64,000 bases of DNA from contig NZ_SWJG01000003.1 of the NCBI RefSeq assembly GCF_005870035.1, positions 124,001-188,000 on the forward strand, written 5' to 3'. Below, piece after piece: positions 54,500 to 62,112 of this stretch. How positions within the stretch are numbered: position 1 is the first letter of the stretch; every line of letters begins with the position of its first letter. The position numbers and the translations under genes were made by a program. The notes under the pieces were generated by a model. The model was given only the letters and a program-made list of their open reading frames with translations. It did not search any database and was not told the origin of the DNA. The DNA comes from Spirosoma lacussanchae. GTDB lineage: Bacteria; Bacteroidota; Bacteroidia; Cytophagales; Spirosomataceae.

Positions 54500-54507
54500 C
54501 AAAGTTA
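54500..54507 (-). promoter_or_regulatory. -7 element of the adk promoter
   Basis: CAAAGTTA on the plus strand gives TAACTTTG on the coding strand, a perfect TAnnTTTG match 44 bases before the adk ATG. Confidence 0.55.
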
Positions 54508-54570
54508 CGATAGCCCCTTAGAAAATAATAACCTACAGGCTTCAGCGCTAAGGGTATTTATTTTCTGGAT

Positions 54571-54611
54571 AAAGAAAAAGGCGCAGACAACTTGCCTGCG
54601 CCTTTTTCTTT
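54571..54611. terminator. Terminator between the TPR gene and adk
   Basis: A 16-bp perfect stem AAAGAAAAAGGCGCAG / CTGCGCCTTTTTCTTT (54571-54586 and 54596-54611) has a short loop and strong A/T flanks. It follows the TPR gene stop by 15 bases. Confidence 0.88.
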
Positions 54612-54626
54612 GTGTATGAAAGCGGA

Positions 54627-56399
54627 CTACTTACTGGCCGAACTCTTCTTGGCCGGTGCTTTCGTAGCCGGTTTTGCACCCGGTCGGGTCGTTGGCGTCG
54701 GAGCTACTTTAGGTCCTTCCAGCGCCTTCTTAACATCTGCATCATTCGGATTCAGCTCCAGTACCTTGTCGAAATATTCTTTTGCTTTAGCATCATCCTT
54801 CTTGGCAATGTTGAAGCCTGCCAGTGCTTTGTAGGCGGTGATCAGGTAACGCTTGTAATCCGTTTTGTCCGTTGAGTCAGGCGCAGTGGCTTGCTCGATG
54901 AACTTCTGGTAGATCGGCGTAGCTGCTTCGCCAGCCTTGATCGGATCGGAAGCGTTGGCGTAGTAAAGCGACTGAGCGCGGTAGTAATAAGCCAGCGGAT
55001 ACTTCTTACCGTCTGCTTCGATCTTCTGCGACATCTGAGCAAAGGCTGAATCAGCACGCAGGTAATACGACTGTTTTACCTGCGGAATAGCAGCCGAATC
55101 GACCGGGGCTGCCAGGCTATCCCGACCTACGCGCGGAGCATACTGGTAGTTAGCCAGACCCAGCCACAGGTAATCATTGTTCTGCGGCTTTTTGTCGTTC
55201 TGGATCGTCTTGGTGTAGTAATCAGCTGCTTTGTCATACCGCTTCATATCGTAATATTTCTTGGCGATATCGCGGTATAGGTTCTCAGTGGTATCCTGAG
55301 TAGCTGCTTTTTCCAGGTTTACAATGCTAAGCGAGTCAGCTTCCGGAGTGTTCAGCAAGCCATACGAACGACCCAGATATTTGTAATCGTCGTAGATTAC
55401 TTTGTTGGGAGCCGACGAAATAAACCGGTTCAGCGCGTCTACCGACTGCTGAGGCTGGTTCAGACCGTAGTAAGCCCAACCGTACATCCGGTCAGCGATC
55501 GGGTTGTTTACTTTCCCCTTCAGCTGATCGAGGTAGGTGGTAGCTCCCTGATAATCCTGAGCCAGGAAGCGGTAACGAGCTACGTCGAGTAAGCGCTCGG
55601 GATCGTTCGTGCCGCTTTTCTGTACGTACAGCTCATAGTTTTGGGCTGCACTCTTATAGGCCCGTGAGTTAGCCAGCGCATCGGCATATGCCAGATAGGT
55701 TGGCGCAAACTCTGGATCATTCTGGATGGCCAGTTTGAAATACTCTTGAGCTTTGGTATAGTTTTTGCCGCGCAGGTAAAGCCGACCAATCTTGTAGTTG
55801 GCTTCAGCCAGGTTGGGGCTAACGGCCAACGCGTTCTCGTATTTCGTGATGGCGTTACCACCGTCATTTTTCAGGAAATACGCGTCGCCAAGCAGCATTT
55901 CGATCTCGGCGTTCTCATTCTTTTTGTCTTTCTCATCAGCAATGGTCAGCAGACGCAGAGCCTCGGCTGGATCATTGGTTTCAGAAAGCGTATACATTTC
56001 GCCGGCACGAATCAGAACATCCTGGTTCTTGCTTTTGGTTTGCGAAACAGCGTTATCGATCAGCGTTTTGGCCGTTGCCCGGTCTTTCTTCGCCAGCGCG
56101 ACCCCGGCCAGACCAATATTATTGAGCTGGTTTTTACCGTCGGCCGCTGCGCCTTTCTCGAAAGCAGCTTTTGCTTTATCAATCTGACCGGTACGCAGGT
56201 AAAAATAGCCGAGGTAAAACTGGTTATCGGCCGTAGGGGCACTCGATGCCAGTTGGGTCAGCGTTTGTTCCGCCTTCGGAAAACGGTCAGCTTCTATGTC
56301 CTTTAGCGCTGTCTGAACATCCTGCGCTACCACCGGAGCAGTTAAGGACGCTCCTGCGAACAAGATGGTGAACAGCAGTTTCTTTGGGGTGTTCATCAT
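54627..56399 (-). CDS. Exported tetratricopeptide-repeat protein
   Basis: 590 residues from the ATG at 56399, the first of two consecutive Met codons before a signal peptide (MMNTPKKLLFTILFAGAS...VVAQ). The rest is a row of about ten TPR-like repeats (for example ANYKIGRLYLRGKNYTKAQEYF, PTYLAYADALANSRAYKSAA and LFQKYYDMKRYDKAADYYTK-type units), and it ends in a Pro/Ala/Lys tail (RPGAKPATKAPAKKSSASK). It is a probable periplasmic scaffold. The upstream Ton operon suggests a role with outer-membrane transport, which is inference from position. Confidence 0.88.
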   Translation of the reverse strand: MMNTPKKLLFTILFAGASLTAPVVAQDVQTALKDIEADRFPKAEQTLTQLASSAPTADNQFYLGYFYLRTGQIDKAKAAFEKGAAADGKNQLNNIGLAGVALAKKDRATAKTLIDNAVSQTKSKNQDVLIRAGEMYTLSETNDPAEALRLLTIADEKDKKNENAEIEMLLGDAYFLKNDGGNAITKYENALAVSPNLAEANYKIGRLYLRGKNYTKAQEYFKLAIQNDPEFAPTYLAYADALANSRAYKSAAQNYELYVQKSGTNDPERLLDVARYRFLAQDYQGATTYLDQLKGKVNNPIADRMYGWAYYGLNQPQQSVDALNRFISSAPNKVIYDDYKYLGRSYGLLNTPEADSLSIVNLEKAATQDTTENLYRDIAKKYYDMKRYDKAADYYTKTIQNDKKPQNNDYLWLGLANYQYAPRVGRDSLAAPVDSAAIPQVKQSYYLRADSAFAQMSQKIEADGKKYPLAYYYRAQSLYYANASDPIKAGEAATPIYQKFIEQATAPDSTDKTDYKRYLITAYKALAGFNIAKKDDAKAKEYFDKVLELNPNDADVKKALEGPKVAPTPTTRPGAKPATKAPAKKSSASK

Positions 56400-56776
56400 G
56401 TATTTCAGGTTGGTAATGGGAAAAAGTACTTCGTGTTTAGTTAACATAAGGCAAAACTAAAAAATTGCACACAAACCGAAAAACTTAGACTTAGTTTGTC
56501 TATTTAGTTGAGTTGCCAAACAATAGACTGTTTTCCGAGCAAAAGGTTTTACTTACCGATTAAACGTTAAGAACAATAGCCTCAGAAGCCAGAAATCCAC
56601 TTTTTAGGTGCAGAGCAGCTGTGCCGGTCAGCTGGTTTTTTACTGGCTTCATTTTCGTGAAACCTACTATTTCAGCTGATGATAAAAAGGGTGATTTTCC
56701 ACATCGACCCGCCAGAAGCCGATCTCTCAACCTACAACCTGGGCCCCCTGAGGCCATCCCGCCTTAGGCTTTCCGA
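56400..56776. other. Gap with a promoter, no recognised gene
   Basis: No frame convinces me. It contains TAGTTTTG on the minus strand (plus 56452-56459), a perfect -7 match upstream of the TPR gene, so that gene is probably transcribed separately from the Ton operon. No clear terminator follows the PstS-like gene. Confidence 0.45.
56452..56459 (-). promoter_or_regulatory. -7 element of the TPR gene promoter
   Basis: CAAAACTA on the plus strand, TAGTTTTG on the coding strand; a perfect TAnnTTTG match 53 bases before the ATG, with a T-rich -33 zone. Confidence 0.55.
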
Positions 56777-57712
56777 CTATGACTTTTTCAGATTTATCTC
56801 GCGGTTATACGGGATCGTAGGCCAAAGTCCGAGTTTGTAAATGATCAGCGAACCGGCATCCCGCGCCACGTAGTTTATCAGGCCTCCGCCCAAACCCGGA
56901 TGTGCTTCCCGGCTAAGTACGTAAACCGGCCGACGGAGAGGGTAGCGCAACATACCCAGATCTTCCTGAAACGGCTGATAATAATCAGACCGCTGCGTAG
57001 GATTGGGTTTGTCAGAAACTCCTACAACCCGCAGATCGCGCGATAACTCGGCCGTAAGGGGCTCGTCGCCGTCGCTGATCCAGTTCACACCGATAAAACC
57101 GAGTGCCGACGGATTTTTACGAACAAAATCGATGACCTCCCGGTTCGATCGGGTCGTAAAGATGCGCAGTTTGCTTACGTCGCTTATGTTAAATTTAGCC
57201 AGTACCGATGCCAGGTTGCTGGAGTTATTATTGTCAAATACCAGCGTAATCGGGCTGGACTGGTTTCCGCCTTTCAGCTGCGACCAATCTTTTATCTGAC
57301 CCAGGAAAAGACGTTGCAGTTCGTTCATGGTTATCAGGCTATCGGTATTGGCCCGGTTGATGATTAGCGCTACGCCGTCGGTGGCAATCTTGGTCGTACT
57401 GCCCTTGATCTTTAGTTGGTTGAGTACGCCCCGCTCGTTCGGTTTTAGCGTCCGGGTGGTAAAAGCAATCCGGGCGCTGTCGCGGAGCATCATGTTGATC
57501 GCTTCCTGCTCTGGTCTGAAAACGATTTTGAAATGCGCGTCGGGGTAGATTCCGGAGTAGGCGGAAGTAAGCTGCGTAACCAGTGGGCGAAACGATTCGT
57601 CAGCCGCCACGGTAATGGTGCCCCGTGCCGGATTGTCGAGCTTGGTGGCTTCGTTCGTACAGCCGAACAGCATCGTCAGGAAACCGCCCAGCCAAAGAAG
57701 GTGCTTAATCAT
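56777..57712 (-). CDS. PstS-like phosphate-binding lipoprotein
   Basis: 311 residues from the ATG at 57712 (MIKHLLWLGGFLTMLFGC, a lipobox with acylated Cys at about 18). The periplasmic-binding fold reads GTITVAADESFRPLVTQLTSAYSGIYPDAHFKIVF at the start. It includes TKIATDGVALIINRANTDSL and SALGFIGVNW and ends YVARDAGSLIIYKLGLW, as in PBP_like/PstS. It overlaps the end of the preceding 73-residue gene by 8 bases. No pstCAB genes are near, so it may serve the Ton system rather than an ABC importer; that is inference. Confidence 0.82.
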   Translation of the reverse strand: MIKHLLWLGGFLTMLFGCTNEATKLDNPARGTITVAADESFRPLVTQLTSAYSGIYPDAHFKIVFRPEQEAINMMLRDSARIAFTTRTLKPNERGVLNQLKIKGSTTKIATDGVALIINRANTDSLITMNELQRLFLGQIKDWSQLKGGNQSSPITLVFDNNNSSNLASVLAKFNISDVSKLRIFTTRSNREVIDFVRKNPSALGFIGVNWISDGDEPLTAELSRDLRVVGVSDKPNPTQRSDYYQPFQEDLGMLRYPLRRPVYVLSREAHPGLGGGLINYVARDAGSLIIYKLGLWPTIPYNREINLKKS

Positions 57713-57926
57713 GTCCCTGAAAACGTTGATAGGCGCGATAGGCTCTGAAAATACCATAGATAAGCAACAGTGTGGCCATTCCGTACCGGAGAGGGCCCGG
57801 CTCGGGGAACACGCCAAAAGACTGAGAGGAGGCTATCAGTGCGATGCCTCCTCCCATGTATGCCAGCGAAGCCAGCACTGCGATGTACAGTGTTAGCTGC
57901 GCCAGACCACGATTTCGTCCGCGCAT
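57705..57926 (-). CDS. Small two-helix membrane protein in the Ton operon
   Basis: 73 residues: MRGRNRGLAQLTLYIAVLAS...GGGIALIAS, then a second helix YGMATLLLIYGIFRAYRAY and a short charged tail. It has two transmembrane segments and a basic N-terminus. It lies 6 bases after tonB and overlaps the PstS-like gene, so it is part of the operon. The family and role are not known to me. Confidence 0.7.
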   Translation of the reverse strand: MRGRNRGLAQLTLYIAVLASLAYMGGGIALIASSQSFGVFPEPGPLRYGMATLLLIYGIFRAYRAYQRFQGHD

Positions 57927-57932
57927 GTTGGT

Positions 57933-58757
57933 TTATTCCAGCGTGAAGTTGATCGGTAGGTTATACTTTACCCGAACCGGACGACCCGACTGTTTACCGG
58001 GACGCCATTTCGGCATGCTTTTTACCACGCGGGTTGCTTCCTCGTCGGTACCGAAGCCCAACCCTTTCAGCACCTGAACATCCTGAATACTACCGTCGGT
58101 GTTAACAACGAAGCTTACGAATACCCGACCCGATACGTTTGCACGCTGAGCCGCGGCCGGATATCGCAGGTTTTTCTGCAGGAACTGACCAAGAGCGGCC
58201 ATACCACCCTGAAATTCGGGCTGCTGTTCAACCACCGTAAAGATTTCTTCTTCTTTGGGGGCTGCTTCAACGGCTACCTCTACCTTGGTTGGACCGGCAC
58301 TCGCTTCGGGGGCAGCAATTACCTCTTCAGCGTTGGGATCACCTTCCTGGGTTTTTTCGGCAGCTACGGCTTCTTTCAGCTCTTCAACGGCCGGCGGTGG
58401 CGTTTCTTCGGGGACTTCCTCGTCGGGCTTAACTTCCGGCGGCAGGAATTTAACCGTGTTCACCTTCGGCACTTCTACCGGCGGTGGTGGCGGTGGCGGA
58501 GGTTCGTTAGGGTCAATGGGTGGGGGGGGGAGCTTCATCAGGTCCACCTCAACCATTGCCTGTTCTTCAACTTCCGGAGTCAGGGCTGTAATAATCGTTG
58601 GGGCCAGTACGCCAAGCGTAAACAGCACACCACCGATAATTAACGCACGGGTAACGGTCTTCGGATATGCTTTCCGCAGATCGTACGCACCATACGCCTG
58701 GTTCCGGTTGGCAAACACTATATCATCCAGTGTTGCGTTTTTGGGAGTTTCTGCCAT
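57933..58757 (-). CDS. tonB: Energy transducer TonB
   Basis: 274 residues. One transmembrane helix (about 30-52), a Pro-rich periplasmic linker (PPPPIDPNEPPPPPPPPVEV, then acidic Pro/Glu stretches) and a TonB C-terminal domain (about 185-274; FQGGMAALGQFLQKNLRYPA, GRVFVSFVVNTDGSI and VVKSMPKWRPGKQSGRPVRV). It transmits proton-motive energy from ExbB/ExbD to outer-membrane receptors. It is 4 bases downstream of an ExbD gene. Confidence 0.95.
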   Translation of the reverse strand: MAETPKNATLDDIVFANRNQAYGAYDLRKAYPKTVTRALIIGGVLFTLGVLAPTIITALTPEVEEQAMVEVDLMKLPPPPIDPNEPPPPPPPPVEVPKVNTVKFLPPEVKPDEEVPEETPPPAVEELKEAVAAEKTQEGDPNAEEVIAAPEASAGPTKVEVAVEAAPKEEEIFTVVEQQPEFQGGMAALGQFLQKNLRYPAAAQRANVSGRVFVSFVVNTDGSIQDVQVLKGLGFGTDEEATRVVKSMPKWRPGKQSGRPVRVKYNLPINFTLE

Positions 58758-58761
58758 GGTG

Positions 58762-59295
58762 TTATGCGTCTATTTTAACTTTGTCTTTGAGAAGGGTTTT
58801 CTCATCCGGAGTCAACTGGTCAACCAGGGCATACCGTTTGGTTTTCGTAATGGCCATCTCATCCAGTACGTCGACCATGTTTTTGTAGGTCGACTCTTTG
58901 GTTGGCTTGATAACCACGACAAATTTGTCTCCACCTACTTTGCGGGCATTTTCCTGAATGGCCTGCCGGAATTCATACCCGTAGCCAACCGTTTTTACTT
59001 CTGGTTCTTCGTTAGCCGCTTTACCGAAAATGTAATGCGCCTTATTGTCTTTGCCCAGGAAAACGGTCATTACGTTAGAAGCCTTGATAGGCTCCGTTTC
59101 CTCTTGTTTGGTTTTATCTGGCACGTTGAGCGTCATCGAAGATGGCTTGCTCAGGGTGGTAGCCAGGATGAAGAATGTGATCAGCAGGAAGCCCAGGTCA
59201 ACCATCGGCGTCATATCAACGCGGGTCGACTGTTTCTTGGACCGTACCTTACCACCATCATGTCCACCACCACCGCCAGTGTTAATTTCTGCCAT
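58762..59295 (-). CDS. exbD: ExbD/TolR-family protein, second copy
   Basis: 177 residues with one N-terminal transmembrane helix carrying the conserved proton-channel Asp in VDMTPMVDLGFLLITFFIL. The periplasmic part contains KFVVVIKPTKESTYKNMVDVLDEMAI, the common ExbD fold. The opening is glycine/histidine-rich (GGGGGHDGGKVRSKKQ). Confidence 0.94.
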   Translation of the reverse strand: MAEINTGGGGGHDGGKVRSKKQSTRVDMTPMVDLGFLLITFFILATTLSKPSSMTLNVPDKTKQEETEPIKASNVMTVFLGKDNKAHYIFGKAANEEPEVKTVGYGYEFRQAIQENARKVGGDKFVVVIKPTKESTYKNMVDVLDEMAITKTKRYALVDQLTPDEKTLLKDKVKIDA

Positions 59296-59370
59296 GGCTT
59301 ATTTGGTTTTCGGTTTACAGCTTACGGCCCTGGCTATCGATGTGCCAGGTACCGTAAACTGTAGACGTTG

Positions 59371-59997
59371 TTAGTCTGCCTTCCAACCAGCCGGGGGCGC
59401 TTCCGTGCCCGTGATCAGGTTGAATTTGTTGATATTCTGCGCCTGGAGCGTAGCCAACACATTCTTGAACTCCGGAAACTTGGCGAGGTTATCCCCCTTC
59501 AGAGCGATCCGCAGGTCGTTATTGGCCTTTCTTGAGTTGAACACCCAATCTTTCAGTTCATTGTTTGCACCGGCACCGGTCGAATCGGTCGGAATACCTG
59601 GCTGCTTGATCTTTGCCTGCTGTTCTTTCGACAGGTTCAGATACTGCTTCAACTGCGCGATGGGCATACCGAAGTTTGACATCAGAGCAAACTCTTTTTT
59701 CTCATTTGGCGAGAAGGTAATGCCTTTGGCAGCCGCGACATTCTCCAGCATTTCCATGCGTTCCTGCTGGTTGTCGATACCGAAATAAACCTTGCCGTCT
59801 TTACCCAGGCCGATGGTCATGATATTCTTATCAGGGACTTTGATCCCGGAGATCGACGAAGGGGTTTCAATGCTGGCGGCATCCTGGGCCCGGAACTGGG
59901 CAGTCAGAATAAAGAACGTCAGCAACAGGAACGCCACATCAGTCATCGCCGTCATGTCCACCGAAGAACTAGCACGTTTGATTTTAACTGCTGGCAT
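59371..59997 (-). CDS. exbD: ExbD/TolR-family protein, first copy
   Basis: 208 residues, a paralogue of the next gene. The Asp of the channel is in VDMTAMTDVAFLLLTFFIL. The periplasmic domain is longer, with an insert around EQQAKIKQPGIPTDSTGAGANNEL. Two ExbD copies in one operon are typical of this phylum. Confidence 0.94.
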   Translation of the reverse strand: MPAVKIKRASSSVDMTAMTDVAFLLLTFFILTAQFRAQDAASIETPSSISGIKVPDKNIMTIGLGKDGKVYFGIDNQQERMEMLENVAAAKGITFSPNEKKEFALMSNFGMPIAQLKQYLNLSKEQQAKIKQPGIPTDSTGAGANNELKDWVFNSRKANNDLRIALKGDNLAKFPEFKNVLATLQAQNINKFNLITGTEAPPAGWKAD

Positions 59998-60067
59998 GTT
60001 TTAATCTGTTTCTGCGAATCTGCTGGGCAGACTGGCTAATGAAAACGTCACCTTAAGCGCGTATGGC

Positions 60068-60901
60068 CTAGTAGTGAGCTGCAAAATTCTGTTGGATGCT
60101 CAGACCGATCTCGTCGATGTTGTAGGTCAGTACGTCGATCCGGCTGGTGAAGTACGAGTACATGATCGTAGCGATAGCCGCCGTACCGATACCCAGAGCC
60201 GTGTTTACAAGGGCTTCCGAGATACCCGTCGACAGAGCGGCCGTATCAGGCTGGCCGGTAGCACCCATAGCTGCGAAAGCGCGGATCATACCAAGTACCG
60301 TACCGAGCAGGGCGATCAGCGTCGAAACCGAAGCCAGCGTGGCAATGATCGTCAGGTTCTTCTCGAGCATGGGCAGTTCAAGCGTCGTAGCTTCTTCTAC
60401 TTCTTTTTGCAGGGCAACCAGTTTTTGTTCTTTGTTCAGTTCGGTATCGGTCGACAGCTGCTGGTATTTCAGCAGGGCAGTTTTTACTACGTTACCGATC
60501 GAACCTTTTTGACGATCGCACTCGGCAATAGCGCCCGATACGTCGTTGCGGTCGAGTTGGCTCTTCACCTTCCGAACGAAGTCATCAATCGAACCTGAGC
60601 CATTGGCACGGCCGATAGTAATGAAGCGCTCAATCGAGAACACCAACACCGTCAGGAAACATGTGAACAGGATTGGCACGATAAAGCCTCCTTTGTACAC
60701 GGTCCCGAAGTAATCGCCTGGGAGCGGCTCTTTCGTATTGTCGCCTTCCTGGAAGTGGCTACCATCGCCGAAGACAAACATGTACGTCAGGATACCGATC
60801 AACAGCAGAACCGGAATCACGAGTGCTGGATTCAGACCGCCCGACTTCTTCTTAGGTGCAGCTGCTTTGGCTGGTGCTGGAGAGGGTGTTTGTGTTTTCA
60901 T
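60068..60901 (-). CDS. exbB: MotA/TolQ/ExbB proton-channel protein
   Basis: 277 residues. It has an Ala/Pro/Lys start, a first helix (LNPALVIPVLLLIGILTYMFV), a second (GGFIVPILFTCFLTVLVFSI), and the large TolQ/ExbB core with LTIIATLASVSTLIALLGTVLGMIRAFAAMG and ISEALVNTALGIGTAAIATIMYSYF. It forms the inner-membrane channel with ExbD and is first in the operon exbB-exbD-exbD-tonB. Confidence 0.95.
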   Translation of the reverse strand: MKTQTPSPAPAKAAAPKKKSGGLNPALVIPVLLLIGILTYMFVFGDGSHFQEGDNTKEPLPGDYFGTVYKGGFIVPILFTCFLTVLVFSIERFITIGRANGSGSIDDFVRKVKSQLDRNDVSGAIAECDRQKGSIGNVVKTALLKYQQLSTDTELNKEQKLVALQKEVEEATTLELPMLEKNLTIIATLASVSTLIALLGTVLGMIRAFAAMGATGQPDTAALSTGISEALVNTALGIGTAAIATIMYSYFTSRIDVLTYNIDEIGLSIQQNFAAHY

Positions 60902-61581
60902 TGGAACTGGACTGTAGGGTTAAAATTGAAAGTTGGTTTGCCCGGTAAAAAAAGTGAAAATTTTAGATTGTTTGGGTTTTGTCAGTCAAAAATTTGACCG
61001 CAAGCGATCGAAACCTCCACAAAACTATAGTTTTTCCGATGAATACAACGCATTCCTATTATCCAAAATTTTCATTTTAATGGCAATCCATCAACAAATA
61101 CTTGGATATATTCGACTGACTACAAATGCTCCTGAATGACCCTCTCCTGCGGTAAAGCCTTGTTTTTCAACCGTCCGAAGTACGATTGTATGGCTATGAG
61201 TGAGCTACATTCAACGGGTTTGGGCGGGGCTCTCTTCATAAAATAATTGTTAAGGTTGCTGCTCCCTACTCGTTTGTCCAGCCAGAGCTATGCCTTTTAG
61301 ATGCGTATTGGTATCAGAATCCATACGGTGTACCCTATATTTTTTTGCAGAAGCGTTGTCTGTAACGGGCACAATGGCCCGGAGGCAGGTTTGTGACTGT
61401 AAAAAGTGGATATTCTCTCCGGCTCAGATGACGAATTGCAAACGGCGCAGTCTAACAACTTTAACCCTACTTTAACCCGAACTAAACGTCATCTTAATCT
61501 GGTAACGAGATGTTTGTATCGTCAAAAGAAACAGGAGTTTCACTCTCCCCATCATTCCCAAACCATTCATTGGAAACGACC
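60902..61581. other. Long non-coding gap upstream of exbB
   Basis: AT-rich stretch with no convincing gene on either strand. Its left end must hold the exbB promoter; a possible -33 TTTG with a 21-base spacer to TAAAATTT is seen on the minus strand, a weak match. The divergent small membrane gene at 61582 is read from the other end. Confidence 0.4.
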
Positions 61582-61806
61582 ATGAGCAGCTATCGCACCA
61601 CCACCATTACTGTTTTTATTGTTTTTGCCGGCTTGATGGGTTTGGCACTACTGCCGGGGCTGTCTATACCGTTGATTGGTAAACTGGTAGCCGTACTTCT
61701 GTCGGTTGTGCTGGTAGCTCATGCCGCGTTGTCGTTATGGCAGGGGACCAATCTGGCTACCGACCTGATCGATTACGAACCGGTGCAGGCAGGGCGTACC
61801 GAGTAA
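61582..61806 (+). CDS. 74-residue two-helix membrane protein
   Basis: From the ATG at 61582 (MSSYRTTTITVFIVFAGLMG). Two hydrophobic segments (about 8-27 and 30-52, including GKLVAVLLSVVLVAHAALSLW) and a short polar tail (NLATDLIDYEPVQAGRTE). The frame is open upstream to 61510, but that part is polar and lacks a ribosome site, so I prefer this start. A clear terminator follows. The family is unknown. Confidence 0.55.
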   Translation: MSSYRTTTITVFIVFAGLMGLALLPGLSIPLIGKLVAVLLSVVLVAHAALSLWQGTNLATDLIDYEPVQAGRTE

Positions 61807-61837
61807 GCCTGGTCAAGTTTATTATAGATTGTGAAAG

Positions 61838-61861
61838 AGGCACCTACGGGTGCCTTTTTTT
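61838..61861 (+). terminator. Terminator after the small membrane protein
   Basis: Arms AGGCACC/GGTGCCT (61838-61844 and 61849-61855), a 4-base loop and a run of T residues to 61861. Confidence 0.9.
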
Positions 61862-61908
61862 GACCTTAGAGAACGTTACGCAGAAGGCGGAACGGGGCTG
61901 GACACAAA

Positions 61909-61935
61909 AAAAGCCAATCGGATCGATTGGCTTTT
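61909..61935 (-). terminator. Terminator of the tRNA gene
   Basis: 12-bp arms AAAAGCCAATCG/CGATTGGCTTTT with a 3-base loop, followed on the minus strand by T residues; it starts 7 bases after the tRNA 3' end. Confidence 0.85.
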
Positions 61936-61942
61936 GACTAAG

Positions 61943-62016
61943 TCGGGATGGCGGGATTCGAACCCACGACCTCTTGCACCCCATGCAAGCACGCTACCAG
62001 GCTGCGCCACATCCCG
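61943..62016 (-). tRNA. tRNA-Pro (anticodon GGG)
   Basis: Minus-strand 74-base cloverleaf. The acceptor arms CGGGATG/CATCCCG pair perfectly. The D-loop has AGCCTGGTAG, the anticodon stem CTTGC/GCAAG encloses ATGGGGT with anticodon GGG, and the T arm contains GGTTCGAATCC. The discriminator base is A. CCA is not encoded. Confidence 0.95.
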
Positions 62017-62027
62017 AATGAGGTCTG

Positions 62028-62035
62028 CAAAGGTA
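62028..62035 (-). promoter_or_regulatory. Promoter -7 element of the tRNA gene
   Basis: CAAAGGTA on the plus strand (TACCTTTG on the coding strand) lies 12 bases from the tRNA 5' end. An ATTG 19 bases upstream, inside the neighbouring terminator, may be the -33 box. Confidence 0.6.
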
Positions 62036-62038
62036 ATT

Positions 62039-62106
62039 AATAAAGCCAAATGCGCAATGGATATTGAGCGATACTCATCAATATCCATTGCGCATTTGGC
62101 TTTATT
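62039..62106 (-). terminator. 29-bp perfect inverted repeat ending the peptidase gene
   Basis: Arms 62039-62067 and 62078-62106 are fully complementary around a 10-base loop; the arms begin AATAAAGCCAAATGCGC. It starts 7 bases after the M1 peptidase stop. Confidence 0.85.
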
Positions 62107-62112
62107 CAGGCT

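Noticed and set aside
62039-62106. Long inverted repeat as a MITE or CRISPR unit
   Set aside because: It is single, has no target duplication, and sits right after a stop codon, so a terminator explains it.
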